Of a stretch of DNA of 64,000 bases, positions 16,772 through 25,631 are shown piece after piece. Source of the stretch: Desnuesiella massiliensis (GTDB lineage Bacteria; Bacillota; Clostridia; Clostridiales; Clostridiaceae). The stretch is taken from the NCBI RefSeq assembly GCF_001403615.1, contig NZ_LN879457.1:1-64000 (forward strand). Direction: 5' to 3'. A program made the translations under genes and the position numbers. Within the stretch, counting starts at the first letter, position 1. Each line of letters begins with the position of its first letter. The notes beneath the pieces are model-generated. The model made no database searches. It saw only the letters and a list, made by a program, of their open reading frames with translations, and had not been told where the DNA came from.

Positions 16772-19201
16772 ATGATGTTTGAAAAATTTACAGAGAGAGC
16801 TCAAAAGGTTATAATGTACGCTCAGCAGGAAGCTTTAGAGTTTAAACACGGTTATATAGGTACAGAGCATATTTTACTAGGAATATTAAGAGAAGAAGGC
16901 ATAAGCAACAATATATTAAATTCTATAGGTGTATCCATAGATATAGTAAAGAAGCTTATTTATGATTATGAGGGTAAAGGAGACATTAACCCTGTAAAGA
17001 ATGAAATACCTTTAACCCCAAGAACCAAGAGACTATTGGATTTAAGTTTAATGGAGGCAAGAAACCTTGGGCATAATTATATAAGTCCTGAGCATATATT
17101 GCTAGCTTTAATAAGAGAGCCAGAAGGTGTTGCCTACACCATATTAAACAACCTTAATGTTAATTTTGAAAAGTTAAGAGGAGATTTAATTAATAGCCTT
17201 TCTGGTAAGGGGGCAAATGGATCCCTGGATAAACAACAAGAAAAGAATGTAGCTACTCCAAATCTAGACCAATTTGGAAGAGACCTTACTGAAATGGCCA
17301 AGGAAGGTAAGCTAGATCCCGTAATTGGAAGAGATAATGAGACTCAAAGGGTACTTGAAATATTATGCAGAAGAATAAAAAATAATCCTTGTTTTATAGG
17401 AGATCCGGGAGTAGGTAAAACAGCTATAGCGGAAGGATTAGCACAAAAAATAGTTGAGGGTAGTATCCCAGAGATATTAAAAAATAAGAGAGTGGTTACC
17501 TTAGATATATCTGCTATGGTAGCAGGATCAAAGTATAGAGGGGAATTCGAAGAAAGACTTAAAAAGGTAATGGAGGAAATAAGAAAAGCAGGAAATGTAA
17601 TTTTGTTTATAGATGAAATTCATACTATAGTAGGAGCTGGAGGGGCTGAGGGAGCTATAGATGCCTCTAATATATTAAAGCCTGCTCTTGCAAGGGGAGA
17701 AATTCAATGTATAGGAGCCACTACCATAGATGAATATAGAAAGTATATTGAAAAGGATGCAGCTCTTGAAAGAAGATTCCAACCAGTAATGGTAGGAGAG
17801 CCTACCAAAGAAGAAGCTTTGCAAATTCTAAAAGGTGTAAGAGATAAATATGAGGCTCATCATAGGGTAAAGATTACAGATGAAGCTTTAGAGGCAGCAG
17901 TAAATTTATCCGATAGATATATAACCGATAGATTTTTGCCAGATAAGGCTATAGACTTAATTGACGAAGCCGGGGCAAAGGTTAGAATTCAAAATCTAAC
18001 TGCACCTCCAGACTTAAAGCAAATAGAAGAAGAAATTATAAAAGTTGAAAAAGAAAAGGAAGATGCCATAAGACTACAGGATTTTGAAAAGGCAGCTGGT
18101 TTAAGAGATAAAGAAAAGGAGTTAAAACAAAAGCTAGAGACCTTGAAAAAGGATTGGCATACACAAAATAACGTTCAAACTCAAGTAGTTTCAGAAGCGC
18201 AAGTAGCAGCGGTGGTTTCAAGATGGACTAATGTGCCAGTAGAAAAGCTAACTGAGAAAGAGTCAGAGAAATTATTAAAACTAGAAGAAATATTACACAA
18301 TAGAGTTATTGGTCAAGAAGAGGCAGTTAAATCCGTAGCTAGAGCAGTAAGAAGAGCTAGGGTGGGATTAAAAGATCCTAATAGACCCATCGGGTCCTTT
18401 ATATTCTTAGGACCTACAGGAGTTGGTAAGACTGAGCTATCCAAGGCATTGGCAGAAGCCATGTTTGGAGATGAAAATAATATGATAAGAGTAGATATGT
18501 CTGAGTATATGGAAAAACATACTGTTTCAAGGCTTATAGGGTCACCTCCAGGATATGTAGGCTATGATGAAGGTGGTCAATTAACAGAAAAGGTAAGAAG
18601 AAATCCTTATTCAGTAGTGCTATTTGATGAAATTGAGAAAGCTCATCCAGACGTGTTTAATGTACTTCTACAGATATTAGAGGATGGAAGGCTTACCGAC
18701 GGAAAAGGAAAGACTGTAAATTTTAAGAATACTATCGTTATTATGACCTCAAATGCAGGTGCTTCTACCATAAGAAAGCAAAAATCACTAGGTTTTGTTG
18801 TAGGTAAAGATTCTTTAAGCGAATATGAAAAAATGAAGGATAATATAATGGAAGAGCTTAAAAGAACCTTTAGACCTGAATTTTTAAATAGAATTGATGA
18901 CATAATAGTTTTCCATAGCCTAGAAGAGAAAGATTTGATTAAAATAGTAAGGCTTATGCTTGAAGCTGTGGCTAATAGATTAAAAGAGCAAAATATAAAT
19001 CTAGACTTTGACGAGGAAAGTGAAAAGCTCTTAGCGAAAGAAGGGGTAGATACCACTTACGGAGCAAGACCTTTAAGAAGGGCAATAACTAAGACCGTTG
19101 AAGATAGATTAAGTGAAGAGATACTAAAAGGTAATGTAAAAAGAGGGGATAATGTATTAGTTACTGTAGAAGAGGAAGAGTTAGTTTTTAAGGTTAAATA
19201 A
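16772..19201 (+). CDS. clpC: ClpC, AAA+ unfoldase of the ClpCP protease
   Basis: Hexameric unfoldase that feeds phosphoarginine-tagged and misfolded proteins to ClpP. The 809-residue protein has the double Clp-N repeat (about 1-145), AAA1 with GDPGVGKT (about 210), a middle domain with a UVR-like helix (LQDFEKAAGLRDKEKEL, about 433-449), AAA2 with GPTGVGKT (about 546), and the C-terminal D2-small domain. Two adjacent ATGs (16772, 16775) both suit the AGGAGGTG site. Last gene of the operon. Confidence 0.95.
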   Translation: MMFEKFTERAQKVIMYAQQEALEFKHGYIGTEHILLGILREEGISNNILNSIGVSIDIVKKLIYDYEGKGDINPVKNEIPLTPRTKRLLDLSLMEARNLGHNYISPEHILLALIREPEGVAYTILNNLNVNFEKLRGDLINSLSGKGANGSLDKQQEKNVATPNLDQFGRDLTEMAKEGKLDPVIGRDNETQRVLEILCRRIKNNPCFIGDPGVGKTAIAEGLAQKIVEGSIPEILKNKRVVTLDISAMVAGSKYRGEFEERLKKVMEEIRKAGNVILFIDEIHTIVGAGGAEGAIDASNILKPALARGEIQCIGATTIDEYRKYIEKDAALERRFQPVMVGEPTKEEALQILKGVRDKYEAHHRVKITDEALEAAVNLSDRYITDRFLPDKAIDLIDEAGAKVRIQNLTAPPDLKQIEEEIIKVEKEKEDAIRLQDFEKAAGLRDKEKELKQKLETLKKDWHTQNNVQTQVVSEAQVAAVVSRWTNVPVEKLTEKESEKLLKLEEILHNRVIGQEEAVKSVARAVRRARVGLKDPNRPIGSFIFLGPTGVGKTELSKALAEAMFGDENNMIRVDMSEYMEKHTVSRLIGSPPGYVGYDEGGQLTEKVRRNPYSVVLFDEIEKAHPDVFNVLLQILEDGRLTDGKGKTVNFKNTIVIMTSNAGASTIRKQKSLGFVVGKDSLSEYEKMKDNIMEELKRTFRPEFLNRIDDIIVFHSLEEKDLIKIVRLMLEAVANRLKEQNINLDFDEESEKLLAKEGVDTTYGARPLRRAITKTVEDRLSEEILKGNVKRGDNVLVTVEEEELVFKVK

Positions 19202-19278
19202 AACATCTTTAAAAATAAATAGTTAGTTTTTTACAAATCCTCTAAATAAAAATTGCTTAATATATAATATAACCATAT

Positions 19279-19350
19279 AATTACAGGAAGATTAAAGAAG
19301 ATATAAAAGATAATTATCTTTTGTTCGCTTTCACTTCCTGTAATTTTTTA
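19279..19350 (+). terminator. Terminator after clpC
   Basis: ATTACAGGAAG (19280-19290) pairs with CTTCCTGTAAT (19334-19344), with a smaller internal hairpin (AAAGATAATTATCTTT), followed by TTTTTTA. Confidence 0.8.
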
Positions 19351-19362
19351 TAGTAAACATTT

Positions 19363-19399
19363 AACTGGTCTAGACATCTATAAGTATATAGATTATAAT
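19363..19399 (+). promoter_or_regulatory. nagRB promoter with NagR-type operator
   Basis: TGGTCTAGACAT (19366-19377, palindromic core GTCTAGAC) matches the TGGTNTAGACCA pattern of GntR/NagR operators. It overlaps a -35 element TAGACA (19371-19376) spaced 17 nt from TATAAT (19394-19399). The expected transcript would start close to the AGGAGG site, leaving a very short leader. Repression by the adjacent GntR-family protein is inferred. Confidence 0.65.
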
Positions 19400-19418
19400 A
19401 TAATCAGGAGGAGTTAAT

Positions 19419-20141
19419 ATGATTGATAAAAGTAGTCCTATACCAGTTTATTATCAGTTAAAAGAAGCTATAAAATTAAAAATCGCTGAGGGAGTTTGGA
19501 AGGTAGGTCAATGTATAGATAGCGAAAGAGAATTATCTGAAACCTATGGAGTAAGCAGAATGACCATACGTCAAGCTTTAGGTGAATTAGTTCAAGAAGG
19601 AATATTAGTAAGAGAAAAAGGTAAAGGCACCTTTGTTTGTGAACCTAAGGTTAAGCAAAAGGATATGATGAGCTTTTCCGAGATAATACAAAGGACTGGT
19701 ATGAAACTTAATACAGAGGTTTTAGAATTTGAAACCATAGATACTCCAGAGGAAATGCAAGATATTTTTCTCTTTGAGCATTTATATAAAATAAATAGGA
19801 TGAGAATTGTTGAAGGGGAAAGAGTAGCTAATGAAATAGTATATATACCTTGCGACTATTGTGGATATATAGACAAGGAATTATTAAAGGGATCCCTTTA
19901 CAAATTACTTGAGGACTTTGGATATACTATTAGTCATTCAGAATCCTCAATACAAGCACTGATCATGGATGAGTATTATAAAAATCTATTTTCAGTTAGA
20001 GAGAATGTACCACTTATTAAGACTTATAGTAAGAATATGAATACAGATAATAAGGTTATCTTTATAGAGGAAGCTGTATATAGATCAGATAAATATATAC
20101 TAGAAGTAAATATATTAAGAAGAGAGGGAAAAATAAAATGA
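19419..20141 (+). CDS. nagR: GntR/HutC-family repressor, probable NagR
   Basis: Transcriptional repressor with an N-terminal winged HTH (ESERELSETYGVSRMTIRQALGELVQEGILVREKGKGTFV, segments within about 28-68) and a C-terminal UTRA effector domain (about 85-235), 240 residues. In this family the effector is an amino-sugar phosphate such as GlcN-6-P or GlcNAc-6-P. The stop codon overlaps the nagB start (ATGA), so the two are coupled, and a matching operator lies upstream. nagA, the usual third member, is not next to them. Confidence 0.88.
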   Translation: MIDKSSPIPVYYQLKEAIKLKIAEGVWKVGQCIDSERELSETYGVSRMTIRQALGELVQEGILVREKGKGTFVCEPKVKQKDMMSFSEIIQRTGMKLNTEVLEFETIDTPEEMQDIFLFEHLYKINRMRIVEGERVANEIVYIPCDYCGYIDKELLKGSLYKLLEDFGYTISHSESSIQALIMDEYYKNLFSVRENVPLIKTYSKNMNTDNKVIFIEEAVYRSDKYILEVNILRREGKIK

Positions 20142-20869
20142 GAATAATAGTTGAAAAAAATTATGAAGCAATGAGTAAAAGAGCGGCGGAAGAAATTGCA
20201 AAGGTAGTGAATAATAAGCCAAATTGTGTTCTAGGGCTTGCCACAGGAAGTACTCCAGAAGGATTATACAAAGAATTGATTTCTTTAAATAAAGAAGAAA
20301 AAGTAGATTTTTCTAAGGTTACTTCTGTAAACTTAGATGAATATGTGGGTCTGTCAGGAGAACATCCTCAAAGCTATAGATATTTTATGAATACAAACTT
20401 ATTTAACCATATAAACATAGATAAAAGCAGAACTTTTGTGCCTAATGGTTTAGTAAAGGATATAGAAGAGGAATGTAAAAGGTATGATGAAAGAATAAAT
20501 GAGCTTGGTGGAATAGATATTCAATTGCTTGGTATAGGAAATAACGGTCACATAGGCTTTAATGAACCTTCTGAATTTTTATATATGGGAACTCATTTAA
20601 CAGGCTTAGCAGAAAGCACTATTGAAGCTAATTCAAGGTTTTTCGATAGCATGGATGAAGTTCCTAAGAAAGCTATAACTATGGGCTTAGGCGGAATAAT
20701 GAAAGCTAAGAAGATATTGCTTATAGCTAATGGAGAAAAAAAGGCTGAAATAATAGCAAAGCTAGTAGAAGGAAAAATAAGTACACAAATACCAGCTTCC
20801 ATATTACAGGTTCATCATGATGTTACAATTATAGTAGATGAAGCAGCAGCTTCATTAATAAAAAAATAG
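20138..20869 (+). CDS. nagB: Glucosamine-6-phosphate deaminase
   Basis: Converts glucosamine-6-phosphate to fructose-6-phosphate and ammonia, linking amino-sugar use to glycolysis. The 243-residue protein has GLATGSTPEG (phosphate loop), VNLDEYVGL (Asp of the LDEY motif, near 70) and LLGIGNNGHIGFNEPS (catalytic His, near 139). Length fits the monomeric Firmicutes type. Overlaps nagR by 4 nt, with no separate promoter. Confidence 0.95.
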   Translation: MRIIVEKNYEAMSKRAAEEIAKVVNNKPNCVLGLATGSTPEGLYKELISLNKEEKVDFSKVTSVNLDEYVGLSGEHPQSYRYFMNTNLFNHINIDKSRTFVPNGLVKDIEEECKRYDERINELGGIDIQLLGIGNNGHIGFNEPSEFLYMGTHLTGLAESTIEANSRFFDSMDEVPKKAITMGLGGIMKAKKILLIANGEKKAEIIAKLVEGKISTQIPASILQVHHDVTIIVDEAAASLIKK

Positions 20870-20891
20870 ATTTAATTACAATCCTTATATT

Positions 20892-20938
20892 TTTGAGTCT
20901 GCAGATATAATAATTTATATTTTGCAGACTCTTTTATT
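20892..20938 (+). terminator. Terminator after nagB
   Basis: GAGTCTGCA (20895-20903) pairs with TGCAGACTC (20923-20931), extended by ATATAA/TTATAT pairing, followed by TTTTATTA. Confidence 0.85.
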
Positions 20939-21002
20939 ATATATCTAAAATGATTAAGGCTAAGTTTTTTATTTTAGAAATATATATACTCAATGATTAA
21001 GG

Positions 21003-21033
21003 TTGACAAAATCCGTTAAAAATATTGTATAAT
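21003..21033 (+). promoter_or_regulatory. Promoter of radA
   Basis: A consensus TTGACA (21003-21008) and consensus TATAAT (21028-21033) with a long 19-nt spacer, 35 nt before the radA start. Confidence 0.7.
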
Positions 21034-21067
21034 AGTATTCTGATATAAATTTTGGAGTTGATTTGAA

Positions 21068-22423
21068 ATGTCGAAGATTAAAAGTGTTTTCATATGTCAA
21101 CAATGCGGGTATGAATCTCTGAAATGGATGGGGAAGTGCCCAGGATGTAATGCTTGGAACACTATGAGCGAGGAAGTAAAAGAAAACAAACCCAGTGTTA
21201 ATATATTAAATAAGTCATCCTCTATGCCTAAAAGTATAAAGGAAATAAAGTCAGGAGAGCAAGAAAGATATGATACAGGAATCTCTGAGTTAAACAGAGT
21301 CCTTGGTGGAGGACTAGTAAAAGGATCCTTGACTTTGATATCTGGAGATCCTGGTATAGGAAAGTCTACATTATTGCTACAGACTGCCAACAATATGGCT
21401 AATAAATATGGAAAAGTGCTTTATGTATCAGGAGAGGAATCTGAAGAGCAAATAAAAATGCGAGGAGATAGATTAGGGGCTATTTCGCACAATTTATTTG
21501 TAATATCTGAAACTAACTTAGAAATAATAGAAAGTCATATACACGATATGAAGCCTGTCTTTGTAATTATAGATTCTATTCAAACCGTTTATAAATCAAA
21601 TATAACCTCTGCACCAGGAAGTGTCTCTCAAGTAAGGGAATGTTCCAACGATATTATGCGTATAGGGAAAAATAATAATATTTCATTTTTTATAGTGGCT
21701 CATGTAACAAAACAAGGTGAATTGGCTGGTCCAAGAGTACTGGAGCATATGGTAGATTCTGTGCTTACCTTTGAAGGTGAGAGAACAGAAGAATTTAGAA
21801 TCTTAAGAACTATGAAAAACAGATTTGGAACCACCAGTGAAATAGGGGTTTTTGAAATGAAACAAGAAGGTTTGGTTCAGGTGTATGATCCTTCAAAAAT
21901 GTTTTTAGAAGAGACCTCTTATAATCAAGAAGGTTCTATAGTCATCGGGATAATGGAAGGGAGCAGGCCCATATTAGTGGAACTTCAAGCGTTGGTAAGT
22001 GAAACTAATGCTTATATGCCAAGAAGAACCTCTGTAGGCATAGATACTGCTAGACTAAATTTGATCATGGCTGTTTTAGAAAAAAAGTTAAAAATTCCCT
22101 TTTATAAAAGTGATGTATATGTTAATGTAGTAGGTGGATTGAGCATTCAAGGAACCTTAGCAGATCTAGGTTTAGCCTTAGCTTTAATATCCAGCGCTAA
22201 AAGCAAAGAATTGCAGTTAGAGAAGCTACTTTGTATGGGTGAAGTAGGACTTACAGGTGAAATCCGACCTGTGGCTTCTTGTGAAAAGTTAGTAAATGAA
22301 GCACAAAAAATGGGATTCAAAAATATATTATTACCTAGCAGAAATGTAGAAAAGCTAAAATTTCCGGGAATAAATTTAATTGGTGTTAGCTCACTGAAAG
22401 AGGCTATTAATAAAATTTTTTAA
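21068..22423 (+). CDS. radA: DNA repair protein RadA (Sms)
   Basis: RecA-like ATPase that drives branch migration in recombination. The 451-residue protein has an N-terminal C4 zinc finger (CQQCGYESLKWMGKCPGC), Walker A SGDPGIGKSTLL (near 90-101), the RadA signature KNRFG (near 250), and a C-terminal Lon-protease-like domain (GGLSIQGTLADLGLALAL). ATG 21068 follows TTGGAG. First gene of the radA-disA-yacL-ispD group, as in B. subtilis. A palindromic element follows within 2 nt of the stop. Confidence 0.96.
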   Translation: MSKIKSVFICQQCGYESLKWMGKCPGCNAWNTMSEEVKENKPSVNILNKSSSMPKSIKEIKSGEQERYDTGISELNRVLGGGLVKGSLTLISGDPGIGKSTLLLQTANNMANKYGKVLYVSGEESEEQIKMRGDRLGAISHNLFVISETNLEIIESHIHDMKPVFVIIDSIQTVYKSNITSAPGSVSQVRECSNDIMRIGKNNNISFFIVAHVTKQGELAGPRVLEHMVDSVLTFEGERTEEFRILRTMKNRFGTTSEIGVFEMKQEGLVQVYDPSKMFLEETSYNQEGSIVIGIMEGSRPILVELQALVSETNAYMPRRTSVGIDTARLNLIMAVLEKKLKIPFYKSDVYVNVVGGLSIQGTLADLGLALALISSAKSKELQLEKLLCMGEVGLTGEIRPVASCEKLVNEAQKMGFKNILLPSRNVEKLKFPGINLIGVSSLKEAINKIF

Positions 22424-22424
22424 A

Positions 22425-22492
22425 TAGGGCATTTTTAAAATAACTACTCAGTGACTCCTATAGTTGACTAGTTGTTTTTCTAAGGTGCCTAA
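22425..22492. repeat. Palindromic intergenic element, copy A (68 bp)
   Basis: The left end TAGGGCATTTTTAAAATAAC followed by TACTCA pairs with a right end TTGACTAGTTGTTTTTCTAA followed by GGTGCCTAA across a short loop. The ends match two further copies at 25476 and 29988. It fills the radA-disA spacer, starting 2 nt after the radA stop and ending just before the disA ribosome site. Confidence 0.65.
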
Positions 22493-22508
22493 TATAAGGT
22501 GATGTTGT

Positions 22509-23573
22509 ATGAGAATAGAAAAAGATAAGGAACTAAAAAATATTCTAAAAATAATGGGACCAGGAACTCAACTAAGAGAAGGACTTGAAAATATTTTAAG
22601 GGCAAAAACTGGAGGATTATTGGTATTAGGGGATAGTGAAGAAATATTAAAAATAGTAGATGGCGGTTTTGAAATTAATTCAGATTATACCCCAGCCTAT
22701 GTATACGAATTAGCAAAGATGGATGGAGCTATTATTATTAGCTCTGATCTAAAGAGAATAGTTTGTGCTAATGCTCAGCTTGTACCTGATTCTACTATTC
22801 CTACTTACGAAACAGGAACAAGGCATAGAACTGCTAATAGGGTAGCTAGACATACAGGAGCTATAGTTGTTGCAATTTCTCAAAGGAGAAATATCATAAC
22901 TGTATATAAAGGAGAAATAAAGTATGTATTAAGGGATAGCAGCATTATATTAGGAAGAGCCAACCAAGCTATTCAAACCTTAGAAAAGTATGTGTCAGTT
23001 TTAGATAGGGTTATCAGTAATCTAAATTTGCTTGAGTTTCAAGATTTAGTTACATTGTTTGATGTTATGACTGCGGTGCAGAGAACAGAAATGGTTATGA
23101 GAATTGTTTCAGAAATAGAAAGATATATATGTGAGCTTGGAAATGAAGGAAGACTTATATCCATGCAATTAAATGAGTTAGTAAGATCTATAGAGCAAGA
23201 TGGAATATTACTTATAAGAGATTATTGTAAAGCTAACTTAGAATATAATGATATTTATAAAGCTATGCAAGTGATGACTTCAGAAGAGCTGTTAGATTTA
23301 GACATGATTTCTAGGAATATGGGGTATATTGGCGTGCCTTTAGTGGATACTTTAATATCACCTAGAGGATATAGAATATTAAGCAAAGTTCCAAGAATAC
23401 CTTCAAGTATTATTGAAAATTTAGTAAAGCATTTTAGAGAGCTTAAAGCAGTCCTTGAAGCAAGTTATGAACAATTAGATAAAGTTGAAGGCATAGGAGA
23501 AGCAAGATCTAAGGCTATAAAGAATGGGCTTAGGCGCATAAAAGAACAGGTGGCATTAGATAAACAGCTTTAG
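22509..23573 (+). CDS. disA: DisA, diadenylate cyclase and DNA-integrity scanner
   Basis: Makes c-di-AMP from two ATP and, in Bacillus, delays sporulation when it meets branched DNA. The 354-residue protein has the DAC domain with DGA (72-74) and GTRHRTA (RHR 105-107), a helical spine, and a C-terminal helix-hairpin-helix region ([19 protein letters not shown]). Ribosome site AAGGTG, ATG 22509. It follows radA as in Bacillus. Its product is the ligand of the DarA protein encoded at 7472. Confidence 0.96.
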   Translation: MRIEKDKELKNILKIMGPGTQLREGLENILRAKTGGLLVLGDSEEILKIVDGGFEINSDYTPAYVYELAKMDGAIIISSDLKRIVCANAQLVPDSTIPTYETGTRHRTANRVARHTGAIVVAISQRRNIITVYKGEIKYVLRDSSIILGRANQAIQTLEKYVSVLDRVISNLNLLEFQDLVTLFDVMTAVQRTEMVMRIVSEIERYICELGNEGRLISMQLNELVRSIEQDGILLIRDYCKANLEYNDIYKAMQVMTSEELLDLDMISRNMGYIGVPLVDTLISPRGYRILSKVPRIPSSIIENLVKHFRELKAVLEASYEQLDKVEGIGEARSKAIKNGLRRIKEQVALDKQL

Positions 23574-23589
23574 TAAGCTTAAAATAAAG

Positions 23590-23630
23590 TGGTGGCTATA
23601 TGAGTATTAGCCACCCTTTTATAATTTTTT
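23590..23630. terminator. Terminator between disA and the convergent gene
   Basis: GGTGGCTA (23591-23598) pairs with TAGCCACC (23607-23614), followed by TTTTATAATTTTTT; probably ends disA transcription and may work for the opposite strand too. Confidence 0.75.
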
Positions 23631-23631
23631 A

Positions 23632-24030
23632 CTAACGCAATGTATACTTTCCTAAAGTATTCATTTTATCGTATTCCTTAATAAGAATATCATATAAGTT
23701 CAAATCAAGGGCACTGCATAAAGCAGTTAAATAAAATATGTTATTACCGATTTCTCGTTCTATAACATCTCTGCAGCTTTCGCATACTTCTCCAGATAGA
23801 TGGGACTTAAGACAGTCTTTTAAGTTTTCAATGGCATCGTCATCACTGGGGAGACATTGCTTTTCAGCAGTTATCTTAGTACAACCACAACTTGTAGCAG
23901 CTTTAACAACAGCTCTATTGACTCTCGCATTAGATTCTTGAAGTTTTGTTATTATATCTAAAATGCTTTTATGTCTAATAAGAGATTCATCAACACAATT
24001 TTGAAAATTATCAAAAATTACATCCTTCAT
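23632..24030 (-). CDS. Conserved clostridial protein of unknown function, possibly MazG-like
   Basis: A 132-residue, mostly helical protein. The N-terminal half (FDNFQNCVDESLIRHKSILD...) is unrecognised and includes SCGC and the cysteine-rich CESC. The C-terminal part EREIGNNIFYLTALCSALDL...IKEYDKMNTLGKY resembles the last helices of MazG-like NTP pyrophosphohydrolases, but the usual ExxD reads E..GNN, so catalysis is doubtful. ATG 24030 follows AAGGAG; an in-frame GTG at 24039 overlaps that site. It interrupts the otherwise collinear disA-yacL order and has its own good promoter. Confidence 0.6.
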   Translation of the reverse strand: MKDVIFDNFQNCVDESLIRHKSILDIITKLQESNARVNRAVVKAATSCGCTKITAEKQCLPSDDDAIENLKDCLKSHLSGEVCESCRDVIEREIGNNIFYLTALCSALDLNLYDILIKEYDKMNTLGKYTLR

Positions 24031-24075
24031 CAGTCTCACTCCTTATAACTATTTTTGTAAGTGACTGTCAATTTA

Positions 24076-24105
24076 ATTATAGTTTTTTTCAGATAATTTT
24101 GTCAA
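24076..24105 (-). promoter_or_regulatory. Promoter of the MazG-like gene
   Basis: On the minus strand a consensus TTGACA (complement of 24100-24105) and consensus TATAAT (complement of 24076-24081) are 18 nt apart, about 45 nt upstream of the ATG. Confidence 0.75.
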
Positions 24106-24346
24106 TAACAGCTTATAAGCTATGTTTATATAATAAAATAAATATAAATTTTTTAATAGGGGGTTATTTTAAATAAACTATTTACGTATAGTATATGTTT
24201 AATGTTATAATGTAGTTAAATTAATAATTTAATATAGTTAATAATTTATTAATTAGGAATGGGTTATATTGAAATAAAAAATATCTTAATATATATTTAA
24301 TATTAAGGATTTAAATTTATACAATAGGTCAATAATTATAAGGGAG
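24106..24346. other. Intergenic region upstream of yacL
   Basis: A very AT-rich spacer with no ORF. TTTACG (24181-24186) and a TGT-extended TATAAT (24206-24211) form a possible yacL promoter with a 19-nt spacer, leaving a leader of about 140 nt. No stable hairpin stands out. Confidence 0.45.
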
Positions 24347-24355
24347 GTGAATGGC

Positions 24356-25468
24356 TTGTTAAATAAAATACTTAGAGTCATTTTTTCTGTAACGGGATTA
24401 ATAATAGGTTTTTTTGTGGGCACTTCAATTTTAGGAACAGATTATTTTAAATCTTTGGGATATTTTAATGGTAATTTATTTAATACGGTATTATTTTTGA
24501 TTTTTTCTACTCTAATATTTGGATTCATTTTATTTTTACTTTCTCCATGGATTAATAAGCTTATAATGAAAGCCATTGATTACATTGAAAAGAGTATGCA
24601 AAAGTTAACGGCTATGGAAATTATTTTTGGAGCAGTAGGTGCTATTGTAGCCTTAATAATCTCTTCATTGTTAGGAAGTTTCTTTAACAAGATTCCAAAT
24701 ATTATAGGTACTATCATATATGCTATAGTAAATATTTTAATGGCAGTTATTGGTGCTGATATAGGTGTAAAGAAGAAAGATGAAATAATGAGCTTGTTTT
24801 CAAACCTTAGAAAGGTAGGCTCTTCTAAGGAGAAAAAATCCAAAGGCTATCCTAAGGGAGATCCTAAGGTTTTAGATACTTCTGTTATTATAGATGGAAG
24901 AATATTTGATATATGCCAGACGGGCTTTGTGGAAGGGACTCTTATAATACCTACTTTTGTATTAGAAGAGTTAAGACATATAGCTGATTCCTCAGATGCA
25001 TTAAAAAGAAATAGAGGAAGAAGAGGATTAGATATATTAAATAGAATTCAAAAGGAATTAAATATTGAAGTGCAGATATATGAAAAAGATTTTCCTGAAA
25101 TTGCTGAGGTAGACAGTAAATTACTTAAGCTAGCTCAGGTATTAGGAGGAAAGGTTATAACTAATGATTATAACCTAAATAAGGTGGCAGAGTTTCAGGG
25201 CGTTCCTGTACTAAATATAAATGAGTTAGCTAATGCTATAAAACCTGTGGTATTACCAGGAGAAGAGATGACAATTCAAGTAATAAAGGATGGAAAAGAG
25301 TCTGGACAGGGGATAGCTTATTTAGATGATGGAACAATGATAGTAGTAGAAGGTGGCAGAAAGTATATAGGTGAGGTTATAGATGTAATTGTAACTTCAG
25401 TATTACAAACTGCTGCTGGTAGAATGATATTTGCTAAACAAAAAGATTTGTTTGAAAAAGCAAATTAG
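24356..25468 (+). CDS. yacL: YacL-type membrane protein with PIN and TRAM domains
   Basis: Membrane-anchored putative ribonuclease. The 370-residue protein has four membrane segments in the first 140 residues, a PIN domain from about 170 ([15 protein letters not shown] with the acidic residues, later [13 protein letters not shown]) and a C-terminal TRAM RNA-binding domain ([18 protein letters not shown]). Order radA-disA-yacL-ispD is conserved in Firmicutes. TTG 24356 is chosen because it is 6 nt from GGGAGGTG; an in-frame GTG at 24347 lies inside that site. Confidence 0.88.
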   Translation: MLNKILRVIFSVTGLIIGFFVGTSILGTDYFKSLGYFNGNLFNTVLFLIFSTLIFGFILFLLSPWINKLIMKAIDYIEKSMQKLTAMEIIFGAVGAIVALIISSLLGSFFNKIPNIIGTIIYAIVNILMAVIGADIGVKKKDEIMSLFSNLRKVGSSKEKKSKGYPKGDPKVLDTSVIIDGRIFDICQTGFVEGTLIIPTFVLEELRHIADSSDALKRNRGRRGLDILNRIQKELNIEVQIYEKDFPEIAEVDSKLLKLAQVLGGKVITNDYNLNKVAEFQGVPVLNINELANAIKPVVLPGEEMTIQVIKDGKESGQGIAYLDDGTMIVVEGGRKYIGEVIDVIVTSVLQTAAGRMIFAKQKDLFEKAN

Positions 25469-25475
25469 ACTTTAA

Positions 25476-25548
25476 TTAGGAATCTTAAAAGAATGACTAG
25501 TCAAATATACAAGTGGATTAGCTAGTTATTTTTTCGAAGATGCCTTAA
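25476..25548. repeat. Palindromic intergenic element, copy B (73 bp)
   Basis: Left end TTAGGAATCTTAAAAGAATG then ACTAGTCAA; right end TTAGCTAGTTATTTTTTCGA then AGATGCCTTAA. The two ends are imperfect inverted repeats, share sequence with copies A and C, and are bordered by TTA on both sides. It lies 7 nt after the yacL stop, upstream of ispD. Confidence 0.68.
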
Positions 25549-25631
25549 TGAAATATAAGAATATAAACAGAAAAGCACTATTATATAGGGTTTTTCTGTT
25601 TATTATATATACTTATTTTGGGGGATTAATT

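Noticed and set aside
21068..21078. Spo0A-box-like TGTCGAA at the radA start
   Set aside because: It lies inside the first codons of radA, downstream of the promoter; a 7-base match is expected by chance.
25548..25631. Upstream extension of ispD by 28 hydrophobic residues
   Set aside because: No ribosome site, adjoins the palindromic element, and the IspD family begins at the ATG 25632 behind GGGGGA.
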